From: Davidsoniella eucalypti
Taxonomy: Eukaryota; Ascomycota; Sordariomycetes; Microascales; Ceratocystidaceae
DNA: 64,000 nucleotides
Reading direction: 5' to 3'
Assembly (NCBI GenBank): GCA_004009845.1
Contig: RMBW01000002.1
Span: 372,001-436,000, forward strand
Below are positions 36,009 to 48,483 of the stretch, in pieces. The notes under the pieces were generated by a model. That model worked only from the letters and a program-made list of their open reading frames with translations, had not been told where the DNA came from and searched no databases. A program made the position numbers and the translations under genes. The stretch's first letter is position 1. The number at the start of each line of letters is the position of its first letter.

Positions 36009-36310
36009 TGTGGAAGATGTTTTGTGTGTGTTCAAGAAGAAGATAAACCCAAAAAGGTGGGTTGAGAAACGAAAATCGACGATTTATAGAAAAAAGTCGA
36101 TTGTTATGGAAAATCAAAGGTAAGAAAAAATACAGAAAATGTAAAATACAAAGTGTAAATACAATAAAGACCAAAGACCGTCAAGGTACCAAAAAGATAA
36201 AAAAGACAAAAGATGATGTGAGAAGAGAAGAGGCTGGCTCGATACTGATGAAGAGAGACAAAAGAAAGACAGATGCAAGGCGAGAGATGAGGCCGATATA
36301 TAAAGCTTTT
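36009..36310 (-). promoter_or_regulatory. Leader and TATA-like box of the secreted repeat protein gene
   Basis: The minus strand is C/T-rich from about 36290 to 36100, typical of fungal leaders of highly expressed genes. A TATATAAAG-like element on the + strand (palindromic TATATA) lies near 36296-36303, about 290 bp upstream of the ATG. This is an inference from composition only. Confidence 0.3.
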
Positions 36311-39300
36311 TGGCTTATATCCAGATGGCATATCTGTGTGGTTATTTGTGTGGTGATGATATGCCATTGTCGATGTTGGCGTGTAAGTCGAAGCGGCTTC
36401 GTTTCCCTCTCAAGCCTGCAATTACCTTGCCGGGAACATGGGTTCACAACCCTAGAGCCCTATAGAGCGCAGTAATGGGAACACTACAGCAACTAAGAGG
36501 GTGAGCTTTTCTCTCTACTGGCTATAGTGTGTAAAGTCAAAGCACATTCGTACACCCCCCCCTCTGCTCCCTAGATCCTTCTCTTTGTCACTCGTTTCTT
36601 TCTAGCTCGAACTGATCGTCTATTTTATCTCTTGTATCAAAACCTGGCAACGCATACGCGTCCTTTTTGTCTTCCCTTTCGAGCCTCAGCTATTCGTTCT
36701 GAGGAATACACTGTACTGTGCTGTTCTATAACTGCGCATGTGTTTTGCAGTGTCCAAGTTGTACAGCACAGCAGTTTCAGACGTCGGCCCATTCTCAAAG
36801 GAAAAGCAGCACTGCCTGCAGCACTGTAGTGTAGTGGATGAAGCCCAAGAAACCTGCTCGGCAAATCTTCGTAGCTCTATTAGCTTCATACACCCAAAAA
36901 GAAAAAAAGAAAAAAGAAAAAAAAAAGAACCCGCTCGGCTCTGTTGTCGATCATTAGGCGCAGCCAGGCTAGCAAGAAAGAAGAGTGCCGTGAATAATCG
37001 CTCGATGGCGTAAGCCCTGTTGGTTAGCGCTTCACTGCAACTATGCCAACTCTCTCGCGGCATTTACACTTCTTCGCCATAGAAGAGGCCTTCAGTATCA
37101 GGAACATCTCTACACTCTGGCTTTCCTCCTACTGAGGATGTCCCCTACTATATCGAGCATCTGTATACAGTAGCATACGATAAGCAGTCGAGATATAACA
37201 GCGCTTGTAACATATCTCTTATTTCCCGTTGTTTTCGGGACAGGTGCATTGACATGGACGATCTAGTTGACGCGTCTCTTTCTCTGGGACTGCCATACAG
37301 TTCTTTTTCTATATCCATGGCTTGTTTCTTGTTCTTCTAGGGCACTACTAACAATACCAGCAACGCTGACATGGCCGAGATCAAGGCCGTTCCTTGACTC
37401 TGTAGAATTGCTTGTCTGGATTAAAGCTTGTGTTTTACAGAAAGAAAGGAGAAAACAAATAAACTAACATGATGCAGCTAAACTCAGTACACTTCAAGCA
37501 TCACTCCTGGCATCTTTGAGTGTAATTCTCCGCCGCTTCTGCCCTGCCTTGACCTGTTTGCTTAGGAAAGCAAGCAAGAGTATCCAAACACTCGATGATA
37601 CACTCTTTCAACAAGACAAGCAGTAGAATTAGAAGCAAAGTGGACTGCGCCTATCCCCAGTCTAGTTGTTTGCCTGGTGAGCGGCGAGATCTTCATTGCA
37701 GTTCTCCCCTTCTAGCTGAGCTCTGATGGTTTCTGATACTTGCTCTAGTGATGGCCGTGGTGGCAGTGAAAGGTGTTTCTTTTTCCCTCATCACGGTATT
37801 TGACAACGTCGTCTCTTAGGTCCAACTATCGCATGTAGCAAGAAAGGTCCAACCACGTATTATGCACCATGCACGCCATACCAATGCCACGAGAACTCCT
37901 AGCCCGGCATAAGCGCTCCATCGGATCTGACTTCTTTCTACTGGGAGACAGTGAAGAGAGAAGAGAGAACAAGCAAATGAGCCTTCTTCTTAAAAGCGAT
38001 GTCAGCTTAGCATTGCTGTGCTAGTGAAGAGTCCAAGCTCTTCTCTAGGCTAGGGATGGGAAAGGAGGACAAGGCCACGGGCACTGCCAAAGCAATATCT
38101 CAATATATCATATACAAGGGATTTGACAGCTGGTTTCTTGGCAATAACGCAGAGAAAGACACCGTGACGCCTCTTGTGAAGGTGGCCAAGTTGTAGCTTG
38201 TCCTGTATACATACACAATTGGAATGTCTTTGTTCTACTATGAAGTATGGCAAAATACAAGCAGTTAGCCCTATTCTCGTAATTTCACGATGTCTCTCCA
38301 TTCCGTACTTGGGAAGAGAATATACTTCAAATCAAGACAAGATTCAAATCTTGACTTTAGCTGTTTCCATCTTGCACCACTGTCTCAGCCTCTAAACAAG
38401 CATTCTTGCACTCCCCGATACATCGTCCTCGCTACCCACAGCTAGGCCATGACTTACACATAGAGAACGAGCACGGCCCATTACATGTAGAGCAAATTCA
38501 TATACATACATCTATATTCCTGCCGTTGTTTGCTGTCTCCTGCTGCTTTTCTTAGAAACATTCATGGCTTCCTCAAACACCGTTGCCGCCTTGTCCCCTA
38601 CCATACATGTAGGCCGCGTATACATGTTTCTAGGGTTATAAACAAACCTGCCAGTGTTTAAGAAAAAAAAAGGAGGCCAATATCGCAAAATACAGTAGCA
38701 TCTTGTCCAAAAGTAACGACAACAGCCTAAGCTCTCAAAGGATCCAGGCTAGAACACGCTACAATAAGTAGATTCGGAGGCTCTGTGCTGTTCTTTTCCA
38801 AGATTAGCCCGTTCTGTTGGTCTGGTTTGACAGGCAAATCTAAGCGAATCTTTTTTTTTTTTTTTTTTTTTTGCCTTGGACAATAGTCGAAAAGATAAAA
38901 GCGGCCGTTTCTGTGCCCACTGATGATCGACAAGAGAATACGTAAGCCTTTCAATATTGTCCCAGAACATGAACGAGCCCTCTTTCGTAGAGTGATTCAT
39001 CTATATCATCTTTACAGCTACGCAATAAGACGCCATTAATTCAAAGAAGTAGCTAGAGAAATATAACTGCAATACATATGTAGAACCTTGTTTTGTTGCA
39101 TGTTGCAGCTTACTTTCCGCGTGGCGACTTGGATTTGTCTCTCTTTTTTCACAAACCAAGATTTCTTGTTCTACATATTTCCCACATATTATCATTGAAC
39201 AAAACATATTCTTTATGGTTTAGACTTATACTTGCTTCTCATCTCACCTACAAACAGTGGGTGTTGGTTTTTCTTAGTTTCCGAGCATTCCACACCAAGT

Positions 39301-42300
39301 ATCTTGTCGACGAAATATTGAACAAAAAGTAGCCATACAGATAAATTAGGTATGCGGACCAATTCAGACCTTGTAGATATAACCCCAACCCTAATGTCAG
39401 ACCCTATTATATCGACTTACACGCAATATTACACAGTACCTTTGTTTCTCTTTTCCCTAGTTACTTAGGAAATGAAGAAGAAAAAAAAAAGACAGGATTT
39501 CGTCTCACTCCCTAACGGGCTGTTTCAGCTTTGTTCAAGAAATGCAACATCATCTCTAGTTTGTCTATCCTATAGTGAAAAAAGCCCTAGAGAAAAAAAA
39601 AAAGAATGCTGTAACAGCAAACATGTTCGATTATGAATTTGAGCCCTCTCCTAGTTCCTCGCTTGTTTGATGAGTCCTATTACATATGCCACTGTTTGAT
39701 TCTGGCACAAGCTACGTAATAATATGCACACTTTCCTTTCCCTCTTTCCTCAATATCTGATAGTGTTTCTTACAACTAGTGATATCATCGTCAAGACAAG
39801 TCATTACCCAACCAAAGGAATATCAACATACAGATCAAACAGCTCTGTAGACGCTGCTATGGTTTGATCTCCAATAAAATCAGCCTATATATCATTTTCA
39901 TCTGCCATGATCGTTCGGTCTTGTGTTAATGGAGCCTCATCTTTCTCTTGTCTCTCTTATAGTGCCATCTATCCGTTTTAATCTACCGCCATCTCAAAAC
40001 GACACTAGCTTCTCACCTCTTTTGATGGCCCGCTTAGAATACAAAAACCGAGATATATTAGAACATAAACAACACACCCATTTCCGCTTGTTTCAGCGTG
40101 TTGATCTTGACTCTCCTACCCTTATAATTCGTACTCATATTTCCAAAGACACGAACATGGAAATACCAACGAATGAATGGAAGATCATCGCCCAAGAAAC
40201 TTGACAGCGGCGACTATCACACACGAGCTACAAATCTATGTCACTTTTTGTTCCACCAAGAAGGGCAAAACAAAGGCGCCTATCATTGCCTTATTTATTG
40301 TGTTTTTTTCTTTTTCTTTTGGCTCATCTTAAAATGTCTCGGCTTCGCTTGAGGCTCTCGATATCGGTAGCTTTGTGATTTCCTGTTTTTGTGATATTTA
40401 TAAACTCAACTACGTCAGCTTTCCCCGTCTCAAAATCAAAATCTCCGTCCTTGGTCCAGCGTAGATCTGTCATCGGAGTATCGGCTATATTTCCTTCTTG
40501 ATCAAGTAGGGTGTGTAAACAGAGTAAATGTAGGCTTGGCATGAACGGGTCTTGCTTTATTACTGACTGATATTATTTTCAGCTTATTGACTCTTATTCA
40601 CCATTTCCTCCAGTAATGTAGATGATACAAAAGTTGCCCTCTGGTGATAGTACTTGGTTTATCTTGATACATCTAGTTACCATCCTTCCCCCAGATTTGA
40701 GTCATGTTATCTAAGCATTCCAATAGGAACTACGAACGTTTAATTTGTAATATACACATTATATATTATAAACCGTATGTAAACCCTAATATATAATATA
40801 ACCCTAGAGACACGAGAGAAATAACGTATCACGAAGTATTTGGACAAGTCGAGGCTAGTTCAATCTAACTTGCGTTCATCTCTTGAAACACACCACTTAC
40901 TAATTCAAACCACCTTAGAAACCTAGCTTAAACAGCCTCACAAAACGAACCCAGCCCTCAACATTCTCACTAGGCAGACAGTGATGTAGTTATAACTACC
41001 CGGAAACAAAGGTGAGATCTATTACCTGATCCTATCAACTCTGTCTTTCAAAAAGAGTTCGACGCAATACATGAACACGAAGGTCAAACGGCAGGTAGAA
41101 ACATTTCCGTCTATCTAGTGTGTAGCACGTACAAATCTCGTATCGGACTGTGCTGTCAAAGAGTTACCTTCATAACGGTTGTGTGAATGAAATAAAGCCA
41201 AGCTATCTCATATTCATACTGTCTATAACACGGCATGTCGATATATCTACACGCCTTGTGTTCCACTATCGTTATATAGCTATGTAATAACAATCTTCAA
41301 AGCTTCCCTTGAAACCTATATTGTCCTTCAGTATGATGCCGGCTTGTTGCTCTTCCTACCTTCAATGTTTTAGAACATTGTGATATGAAAGGGCTTTTCC
41401 CAAGAGGAACCTTTCCATATAGATATACACGTGAGATCCTACGATATGCTAAGTAAGTCAATTTATAACGATCCGTATGATTTCGATGGGACTCGAAGAT
41501 TGTTGCTCTTAACATCATCATGTTGAATAAAAAGACCATCATCTTACTAGATAATCAGCTCGATAACCATGCTTCATCATTTTGTGATTCGCAAACCTGA
41601 TTCTCGGGTTTGCCAGCCATGTCGATTAGCCGCTATTTTTTTTATTGTATCAGGCAGGCATAACTGATGCCTGGTTGCACCTCACAAATGTCAAGATGTT
41701 ATAGGGATTTCTCGAACCAACCAAAGAAAAATAAAACCCTGTGGTTCCGTTCACTTTTTACAGCCTCAACATATTATGTATATGTTGTGATACCATACTA
41801 CGGTATTTGTCTATATTTCTAGAAGAATAAAACAACCTAACGCATACGACTTCAACCGAGAAACACACGTTATTTTGGCTCTGCTCGTTTCGACTTTGGA
41901 AAAGTATGAAGGTAATGAATGACCTGTCTTGGCATCAATGTGATGCCTGTATCTATGGACTATATGGCAAAGCTTGGCAATAATATAATGAGCTATAGAG
42001 ATTATGTAGAGAAGAAAGGAGAGAGACAACGATAAGAGGACGCTTGGAATGATCGTTATTGAAAGAGATCCACACCACTTAAGCAAATACATCAACTGGG
42101 TAACTAGTAGGCATGATAAATCCTCGACCAAAGTTTGAAGCAGAATATTTCATCGTGATTTTCTTTGTCAAGGATATATTTCTACCTTGCTAAGCCCTCG
42201 TTTGTCTCATCATATTAGACTCCGTGTGCGCACTAAAGCCTATGTGTCCATAGGAGCATTATGGTTGATAAGATATGAACATGATGGAAACACTCTTCTA

Positions 42301-42609
42301 CTCTTTGTAGAAATTGTACATGTTATAACTATACAGTTCCAAGTAAAAAAAAAGGTGATACAATGCTCATTGAGATTCGTATAATATGATATACCGCTGT
42401 TATCCCGTAGTGATTCGAGCTAATCCAGGACATAAGTAGTAGCACTAAAATCCTCAGGCTAAGAGACACATAGCGAGGGACCTAAGCACAATATTGATAC
42501 TTGTTTGACTTGTGGTCAAAACTTAGCATTGATGGCAGTTTCAATAGCCAATACTGATTCGTGATGCTAAAGATGGTGCTCGCCACGAGGACTTGGACAT
42601 GAGACTATT
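36311..42609. other. 6.3-kb gap without a supported gene
   Basis: I see no domain-bearing reading frame, tRNA or 5S rRNA. A poly-T run of about 22 lies near 38851-38872. The frames at 39929-40204 (+) and 40324-40542 (-) have protein-like composition but no recognisable family. Bases 36900-36930 are A-rich. It may hold non-coding transcripts. Confidence 0.5.
40324..40542 (-). CDS. Possible small ORF or gene relic, unknown
   Basis: A 72-codon frame with an ATG start; the frame is open for a few codons further upstream (VIKQDPF). Its composition is soluble-protein-like (PMTDLRWTKDGDFDFETG and KADVVEFINITKTGN) rather than the low-complexity look of neighbouring frames. I do not recognise it. It could be the last exon of an unrecognised gene, a relic, or chance. 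Confidence 0.2.
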   Translation of the reverse strand: MPSLHLLCLHTLLDQEGNIADTPMTDLRWTKDGDFDFETGKADVVEFINITKTGNHKATDIESLKRSRDILR

Positions 42610-44004
42610 CTATGACTTCTGGTCCGCCTGGTATGACCGAGCACCACCTGAAGCGTTGCTGCTATTGTTGTTGGTCTTATGGTGGTGATGGTGACTGTTG
42701 TTGTTTGAAGAGGAGGTATTATTATGGTGATGTTGACCTGATGAGCCTTGTGCTGCCTTCTCGCGGCGCTGCTCATCGATAGCTGTCCTCTGCTGGATAG
42801 ACGAGTCATGCGATTTAAACTCGACGCGGGTGTTACCAGGGAAGTTGAGAATGTGCTTCATGGTCTCGCTAATAAAGGTGATATACGTTAGTATAGAATT
42901 CGTTTAGTAGTGAAAATATTGACTCGAACCCACCGAATCTTAAGGACACGACCACCGTCTGTCCGCGTCCAGATGCTGATGATATCCTCACCGGTACGGA
43001 TAGAAACAACAGCACCGCAAACCTCTTCACCGGCATCGCCAAATTGCTCGCCAATAAGAGCAAATAGCAAATCCTCCCAATAACGGTCTGCTACACCCTT
43101 CTTAAGACGGACAACCCACTTGCCACCCTTCTTGTTCTCCTCATCTTCCCAGATGGGGCGGATACCCCATTTGAAGAAGTGATATTCGGATACCTGCGGC
43201 AAGGTTGAAATGCGCTTTAGGTGACTATACACTGTCCAGAATTCTTCAATGCTGGAACAGTGGGCCATGGCATACAAGGTCTTTTCATAGTCAACGAAGC
43301 CTTGCGCCTTCGAGGTGGGTGGCCGGAACCAAAACACCCACTTGTTTCTGAGTGGGTGCATACTCAGAGAGGTATCCGAGAGGGATGCTGTTTCCGAGAT
43401 CGAAGTCATGCCAGTACCGCGCTTAGAGAGAGTGCCTGGCGCAAACCCAATGGGAGCCGGAGCGGGGTTGGCGCCAAAGCTCGACTCGGCTTCCTTGGCC
43501 TTGTCATTGATCTTATTAGCCGCACCTAGCGCTGCTTCGAATGGGTTCATGCCAGCCTTGGAGGCCTTGGCAGAGCCAAACGATGCAAAGGCACCGGATC
43601 CCAAGCCAAAGGCATATGATGCCGACGTTGGTGAAGCTACCACGCCGGCCGTCGGCGTTGCAAAGGGGCTCGATTTACTCGATAGTTCGCCGCCGAGTCG
43701 TTTTGTAAATGGTGTATTGCGATTGGCATCACCTGCCTGTGATGATGTAGTGGACATCGGGCCCGGATTGCTTGTAGTCAGAGACAGCTTGCCACTATAG
43801 AGGTAAGTTTATGTTAGCTTAGTGCCTAGCATAGTGGGGAGGTGTTAAAGTAGACACAGTGATTGAAATGGGAAAGAAACTACAAATTGATGAAAGGCCT
43901 GTTGAATGACGTGTGTCTCTGTTTTGTACTTGCATGATTGGCGACAAGGGCTTAAGGGAATTTGCTTACTTGGCGTTGGCGCGCCGAGTCCATATGTTGT
44001 CCAT
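42610..44004 (-). CDS. eIF4E-family cap-binding protein (4E-HP/eIF4E2-like)
   Basis: A 384-residue cytoplasmic cap-binding protein of the eIF4E fold, probably a translational regulator rather than the main eIF4E. Exons 43970-44004, 42934-43794 and 42610-42868 are joined by introns of 175 and 65 bp. The short first exon gives MDNIWTRRANA and the join gives NGKLSLTTSNPGPMSTT, the start expected of fungal members of this subfamily. Residues 25-150 are Ser/Ala/Gly-rich. The core (about 155-325) contains HPLRNKWVFWFRPP, FWTVYSHL, GIRPIWEDEENKKGGKWVVRL, RYWEDLLFALIGEQF and EEVCGAVVSIRTGEDIISIW, in the eIF4E order with the cap-stacking Trp of the WEDE segment present; the first stacking position is less clear. 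The last 45 residues form a His/Asn/Ser-rich tail. Confidence in the family is high, in the subfamily moderate. Confidence 0.9.
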
Positions 44005-46468
44005 GTTCTCTTGATCTTGGGGTGTTGGCAAGGACGACAAAAGAAAGGGAGCTCGATGCGAGAGATTGTCGAAGTGGCGATTATACGGCAATGCGATCAA
44101 TGACTAGAGCGAGTTCGAGGCCCTTGGTTTATAGTGGTAGAATATCGGTTGGCGAGATTGTGGGCGGTTGAAAGATTTCGATATGGGATGAGTACGGGTT
44201 GCTAGAGGGGTGGAGGTTGATTGCTTCTGGACTTTAGACGATGTACTGCGATAGATGCGGGGATGAATGCCACTAAACGCGACAGACGTTGAAGCAGGCA
44301 GTATACTGGGATATGAAGATATATATAAATGGGGTATATCGTGTATAAAGATCTGTAGCAGTGGCTGTTGGCCAAATTGGAGAACGATGCGATGGCAGGA
44401 GCGAGATATATGAAGGCGTGACGGCAACAGGCGAGACTTTTTCTTTGCTAGCGATGACGAAGACGCAAAAACGGGATGACGAGCCGATGATGGCGGTAGT
44501 TGATAGAAGAGAAGGCCTCTAACGGATAAATTCGATGTTGCAAGCAACAAAGCAACGAAGAATCACGATGGGGAGTTTAGACGAAGGATCCGGCGGAGAA
44601 CGAGACTGCCTCTGGTAGAACAAGAGAGAATTTTGCTAATTGAGGACAGAGATGGACAGCGTTGTATGTAAGATATGTAGGATAGGTAGGTAGAGCCAAG
44701 CCGGCGGAAAAAATCAGACTTGGACAGAGGGAAGGCTGACAGTAGACGAGTCCAGCAATATCAGGACGATTAGACGCCGCTATGAGCAGCAGAAGTCTAG
44801 CAGAAGCGAAGCAGTACCAGCACTAGCGCTAGTATGAGAATGACGATGTCGGCGAGCGCAGAGGACGTAGAGAGAACTGGAAGAGGCCTGGAGGAGGAAA
44901 TTGTACGGTGGCTTTGAGAAGAGGCGGGATCGGAATTTTGATATGCGGTCGGAATTGAATATGAGGGACGATCAGGGTCGAAGCTGAGCCGAATGATATT
45001 TCTAAGCCAGAAATAAGAAGATGTGCGTCTACTAAGAGTTGGCCAATGGAAGAAGGGAAGAGAAAGAAGGAAAAATATAGTGTGAGGTTTCAGAGATGGA
45101 GTTTTTTTTTCGCTTGTTTAGTAGCAAATGTTGGGTCAGTGGAGTGTTTTTTTATTTTTTATTTTTTTTTCTCCTTGTGGATTTCAAAGAAGTGGGCAAG
45201 TCGAACAGGCACCACAAACCATTGAGCAACTACCGTAAGAACTAAAAAGTAATAATAAAAGGAAAAAAATAATATATATTCCCATTATTAACCAAAAATC
45301 GCAAATAAATAATAATCCAGTTCTTTTTTTTCTGCTAAACGACGATTAGTTCTGGCCATGACAAAAACATCAAGTCGACCTTGCCAACTAGGCAAGGTCA
45401 AGTGACTTGTCAACCAACTGACTCGCTACGTGGGATATGATGGTGGCAAGTTAATAGCACGATCCAGGGCAAAGCAAGGGGCCACTGAGTTGATTTATCT
45501 GATACCAGATCTACTACACATATACTATGCAATATTCAGTTGTATCGCTTAAGGCTACGAACGCTTGTCGACCTAATAGGAAAATAGTACCGACTAGTCA
45601 CATCTAAAATAGGGCCCAACCGTACTTTTGACGTGACCAAGAACAATTTTCTACTTTGCTTTTGCTTTCCCTCTTCTTCTTTGTTGCTTACTGCATCTGG
45701 CCATGTTATTCACCATCGCAAACTTGCATTCCAACCTGTTTCCCGGCTTCAGGGCTGGCTCCACGGGTTCCATCTAGTTCTATTCTAATTCGCTGGACTC
45801 CCGCTTGGGCTAGCCGTTCGTTCGTTTGCCCGTGGCTCAATCCGGACGCTGCTATATAGCAAAGCAGATCATATCGAACTTGGGCCAATTCGCTAGAACA
45901 AAGTCGACTCAGCATCTAAAAGGCTTTGCATGTTTCTTCAACTATCACTGTTTGATCGGTACTCAGAAGAAGATGGCATCGTTTCAATCCGTCGGCCTCT
46001 TCTCCACGGCGCAGATGGAATGACGTGCAGTAGGAATCACTATACCGGTTATAAGGTGTTCTTTCGCTACAGTTGCACACCGAGCTTCCATCTTACTTGC
46101 ATATTGCGGGTGCCGCTCCAGTTGCATAACCCCTGTACCTTCTAACAATATATGCATGTATAGCTGTACTATGTACTAATATGTAGCCTACGCAAGGCGC
46201 ACACCGAGAAGCAGCCAAACTGCTTGTTTGACGACTCGTTTGAGAGTTGCTTCTCAAAGCGGGAATCAAGACAACTCGGCTTTCATGCACGCATCTTGAT
46301 CCCAGAATTCGCACTTTCGAGCATCAGTTCATCGCCAGTGTCTTTTTAGCCGTCCACCTGTTCGAGAAATCTAAACAAGGCCCTAAAGGAAACGTCGCAT
46401 AATATTCCATAGCCTGGAATAACCCGCTTCTTTCATCTTCGGATGGCAAAGCGCCGACATCCGCAAAA
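44005..46468. other. Divergent intergenic region, eIF4E-like gene to tlg1
   Basis: It holds the two promoters. Poly-T/A runs near 45108-45172 and 45265-45320. Frames at 44104-44550 and 45656-45859 have no recognisable domain. Confidence 0.5.
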
Positions 46469-47285
46469 ATGGCCTCTCACGACCCGGCGAACGATCCATT
46501 TCTTCAAGTCCAGCAGTACGTCAATCAAGCCCGCCATTGCCGTTATTTCTATCCCCATTTCCCAACGTGTCCCTATCTCATTCACCCGCTAACTTCCCCC
46601 TCTGTCCAATAGAGATGTCTTGAGCCAAATCTCATCCACACGCCAGCTATTCACGTCCTACGTGCGCATCCGCCAATTAAGCACCAAGAACGACTCGCCC
46701 GAAATCAACTCAGCCCGCGCCGATCTCGCCGCCGCCCTTGACATACTCACCGAAGACTCTGAAGATCTTCGTGATGCCGTGACCGCTGTAGAGTCTAGTC
46801 CTGCCGCCTTCGGCCTAGACGCCGCCGAAGTTGCCCGACGGCGACGATTTGTCCAGGAAATCACCGGCGAGCTGGCCAATATGCGTAGCGAACTATCCAA
46901 TAAGCGCGGCAGCACATCTCTTCCCGACCCCAATGCTTTTGCTCTGGATGGCGCCGGTGGAGATCACGATGATTATGCTGCGCAGTTCGAGGAACAACAA
47001 CAACAGCAAATCATGCGCCAGCAGGACGAGCAGCTCGACGATGTTTTTCAGACGGTCGGGAACTTGCGCCGCCAGGCTGATGATATGGGCCGTGAACTCG
47101 AGGAGCAGCGCGAAATGCTAGAGGTCGTCGAGAGTGTGGCTGACCGTGTAGGTGGCCGCTTACAGACGGGAATGCAGAAGATGCAATATGTGATCCGACG
47201 AAATGAGGACACCTTGAGTAGTTGTTGCATCGGTGTCTTGATAATGGTCTTGATCATCTTGTTGGTGCTGTTGTTGATCTTGTGA
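46469..47285 (+). CDS. tlg1: Tlg1-like Qc-SNARE (syntaxin 6 family)
   Basis: A 239-residue tail-anchored SNARE of the trans-Golgi/endosome, needed for fusion of endosome-derived vesicles with the late Golgi. Exons 46469-46515 and 46613-47285 are joined by a 97-bp intron (GTACGT...AATAG), giving MASHDPANDPFLQVQQDVLS, the typical family start. Residues 1-115 form the syntaxin-6 N-terminal helical domain (DVLSQISSTRQLFTSYVRIR and onward). The Qc-SNARE motif spans about 150-212 (QQDEQLDDVFQTVGNLRRQA to MQKMQYVIRRNE), with the zero-layer Gln in RELEEQREM. A single membrane anchor ends the chain (CIGVLIMVLIILLVLLLIL), preceded by a Cys pair that might be palmitoylated. Confidence 0.92.
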
Positions 47286-48483
47286 TGCTCGTTATCTCGT
47301 CTTCAGCCTGTATATAATTTCTTTTATCTGTCTTCTCGTCATGTTCTCATCCTCTGATTACCTCTGATTCTTCGTCTGATACCAGCGTGCGCATTCATAT
47401 TTCGTTGTATCCTTCACATGGGGATGGCGTCACGGTACACCTCAGATTTTCAACGATGTGTTTTGTTTTCTATAGCGCAAATCTTTCACCTTTCCGTATA
47501 TCTTCTCATGTAAACTGGGCTACCGTGTCTTGATTATCAGTGTTGTGATGTTCATACATCGATCTGACCAATACCAGAAGCCATATCGATGTCTCTGGAG
47601 TAGTTGCTCTTCGTAGGCAATAAATCTCTTTCTTCTGACTCAAATTATCACACTTCACATGACTTTTAAAGAATTGAGAATGCGGATGAAAGGTCCAAAA
47701 TTATATAGAATACACATAACGCCACCGAATGAATGAAAGAAAAAAAAGTTGAAAAAAAAAACCCATCACTACCAACGCCTAATTATAATAAATAAAACAA
47801 GAAACTAAATCCCACTGATCCCTGGACAAGTGAATATATAAATATGTATGTGCAGGTAAGGTTAAACCTATACAATCCATAGATAAATCCATAGAGAAGA
47901 ACCGGATTGATGCGATGGAAATAAAGCCCTTATCCAATCCACCACATTCTATATTGCAAACCATTGAGTAAAGAACACAAGAAAAACATACCAGTATAGG
48001 CCTTATCTTGTCGTGCTTCTATAATCATAGAGGGGTAGTACTATAAAAAGGTATGTTACTCTCAATATTACTCCAAGATTGGAAGAAACTGGTCTTGCGA
48101 AATAAAATAAAACAATTCTTGAAATGGCCATGCACGGCAAGTCTTTCAGCCTTTGGCCTCCTGTTCATATGTTTCTACCGAGTAGAAGACTAGAATGGGT
48201 ACTGGCGAAGGTGTGCCAAGTGCCAGACATCAATCCAATCTGGTGTCTTCATTATATGAATGTCCCAGGTAGTATTCTATGGGTTGTAAGAATATGAGAG
48301 GTAGCTCAAATGCTCTAGCACGGTTAACAAGTCCGGTGCGGTTGGCATGTCTCTTTCAATTATCCAACTTCTAAGCACACTGCTTATAGTTAAGATAGCA
48401 TCGAACAAGTATCGCTTATACGCTTGTATGACGTGGCAATCAGGGCTATGGAAAGCCACTGACACGGGCTAAGGAGGATGCTC
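47286..48483. other. Convergent intergenic region, tlg1 to gle1
   Basis: 3' flanks of both genes. No gene recognised. Confidence 0.5.
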
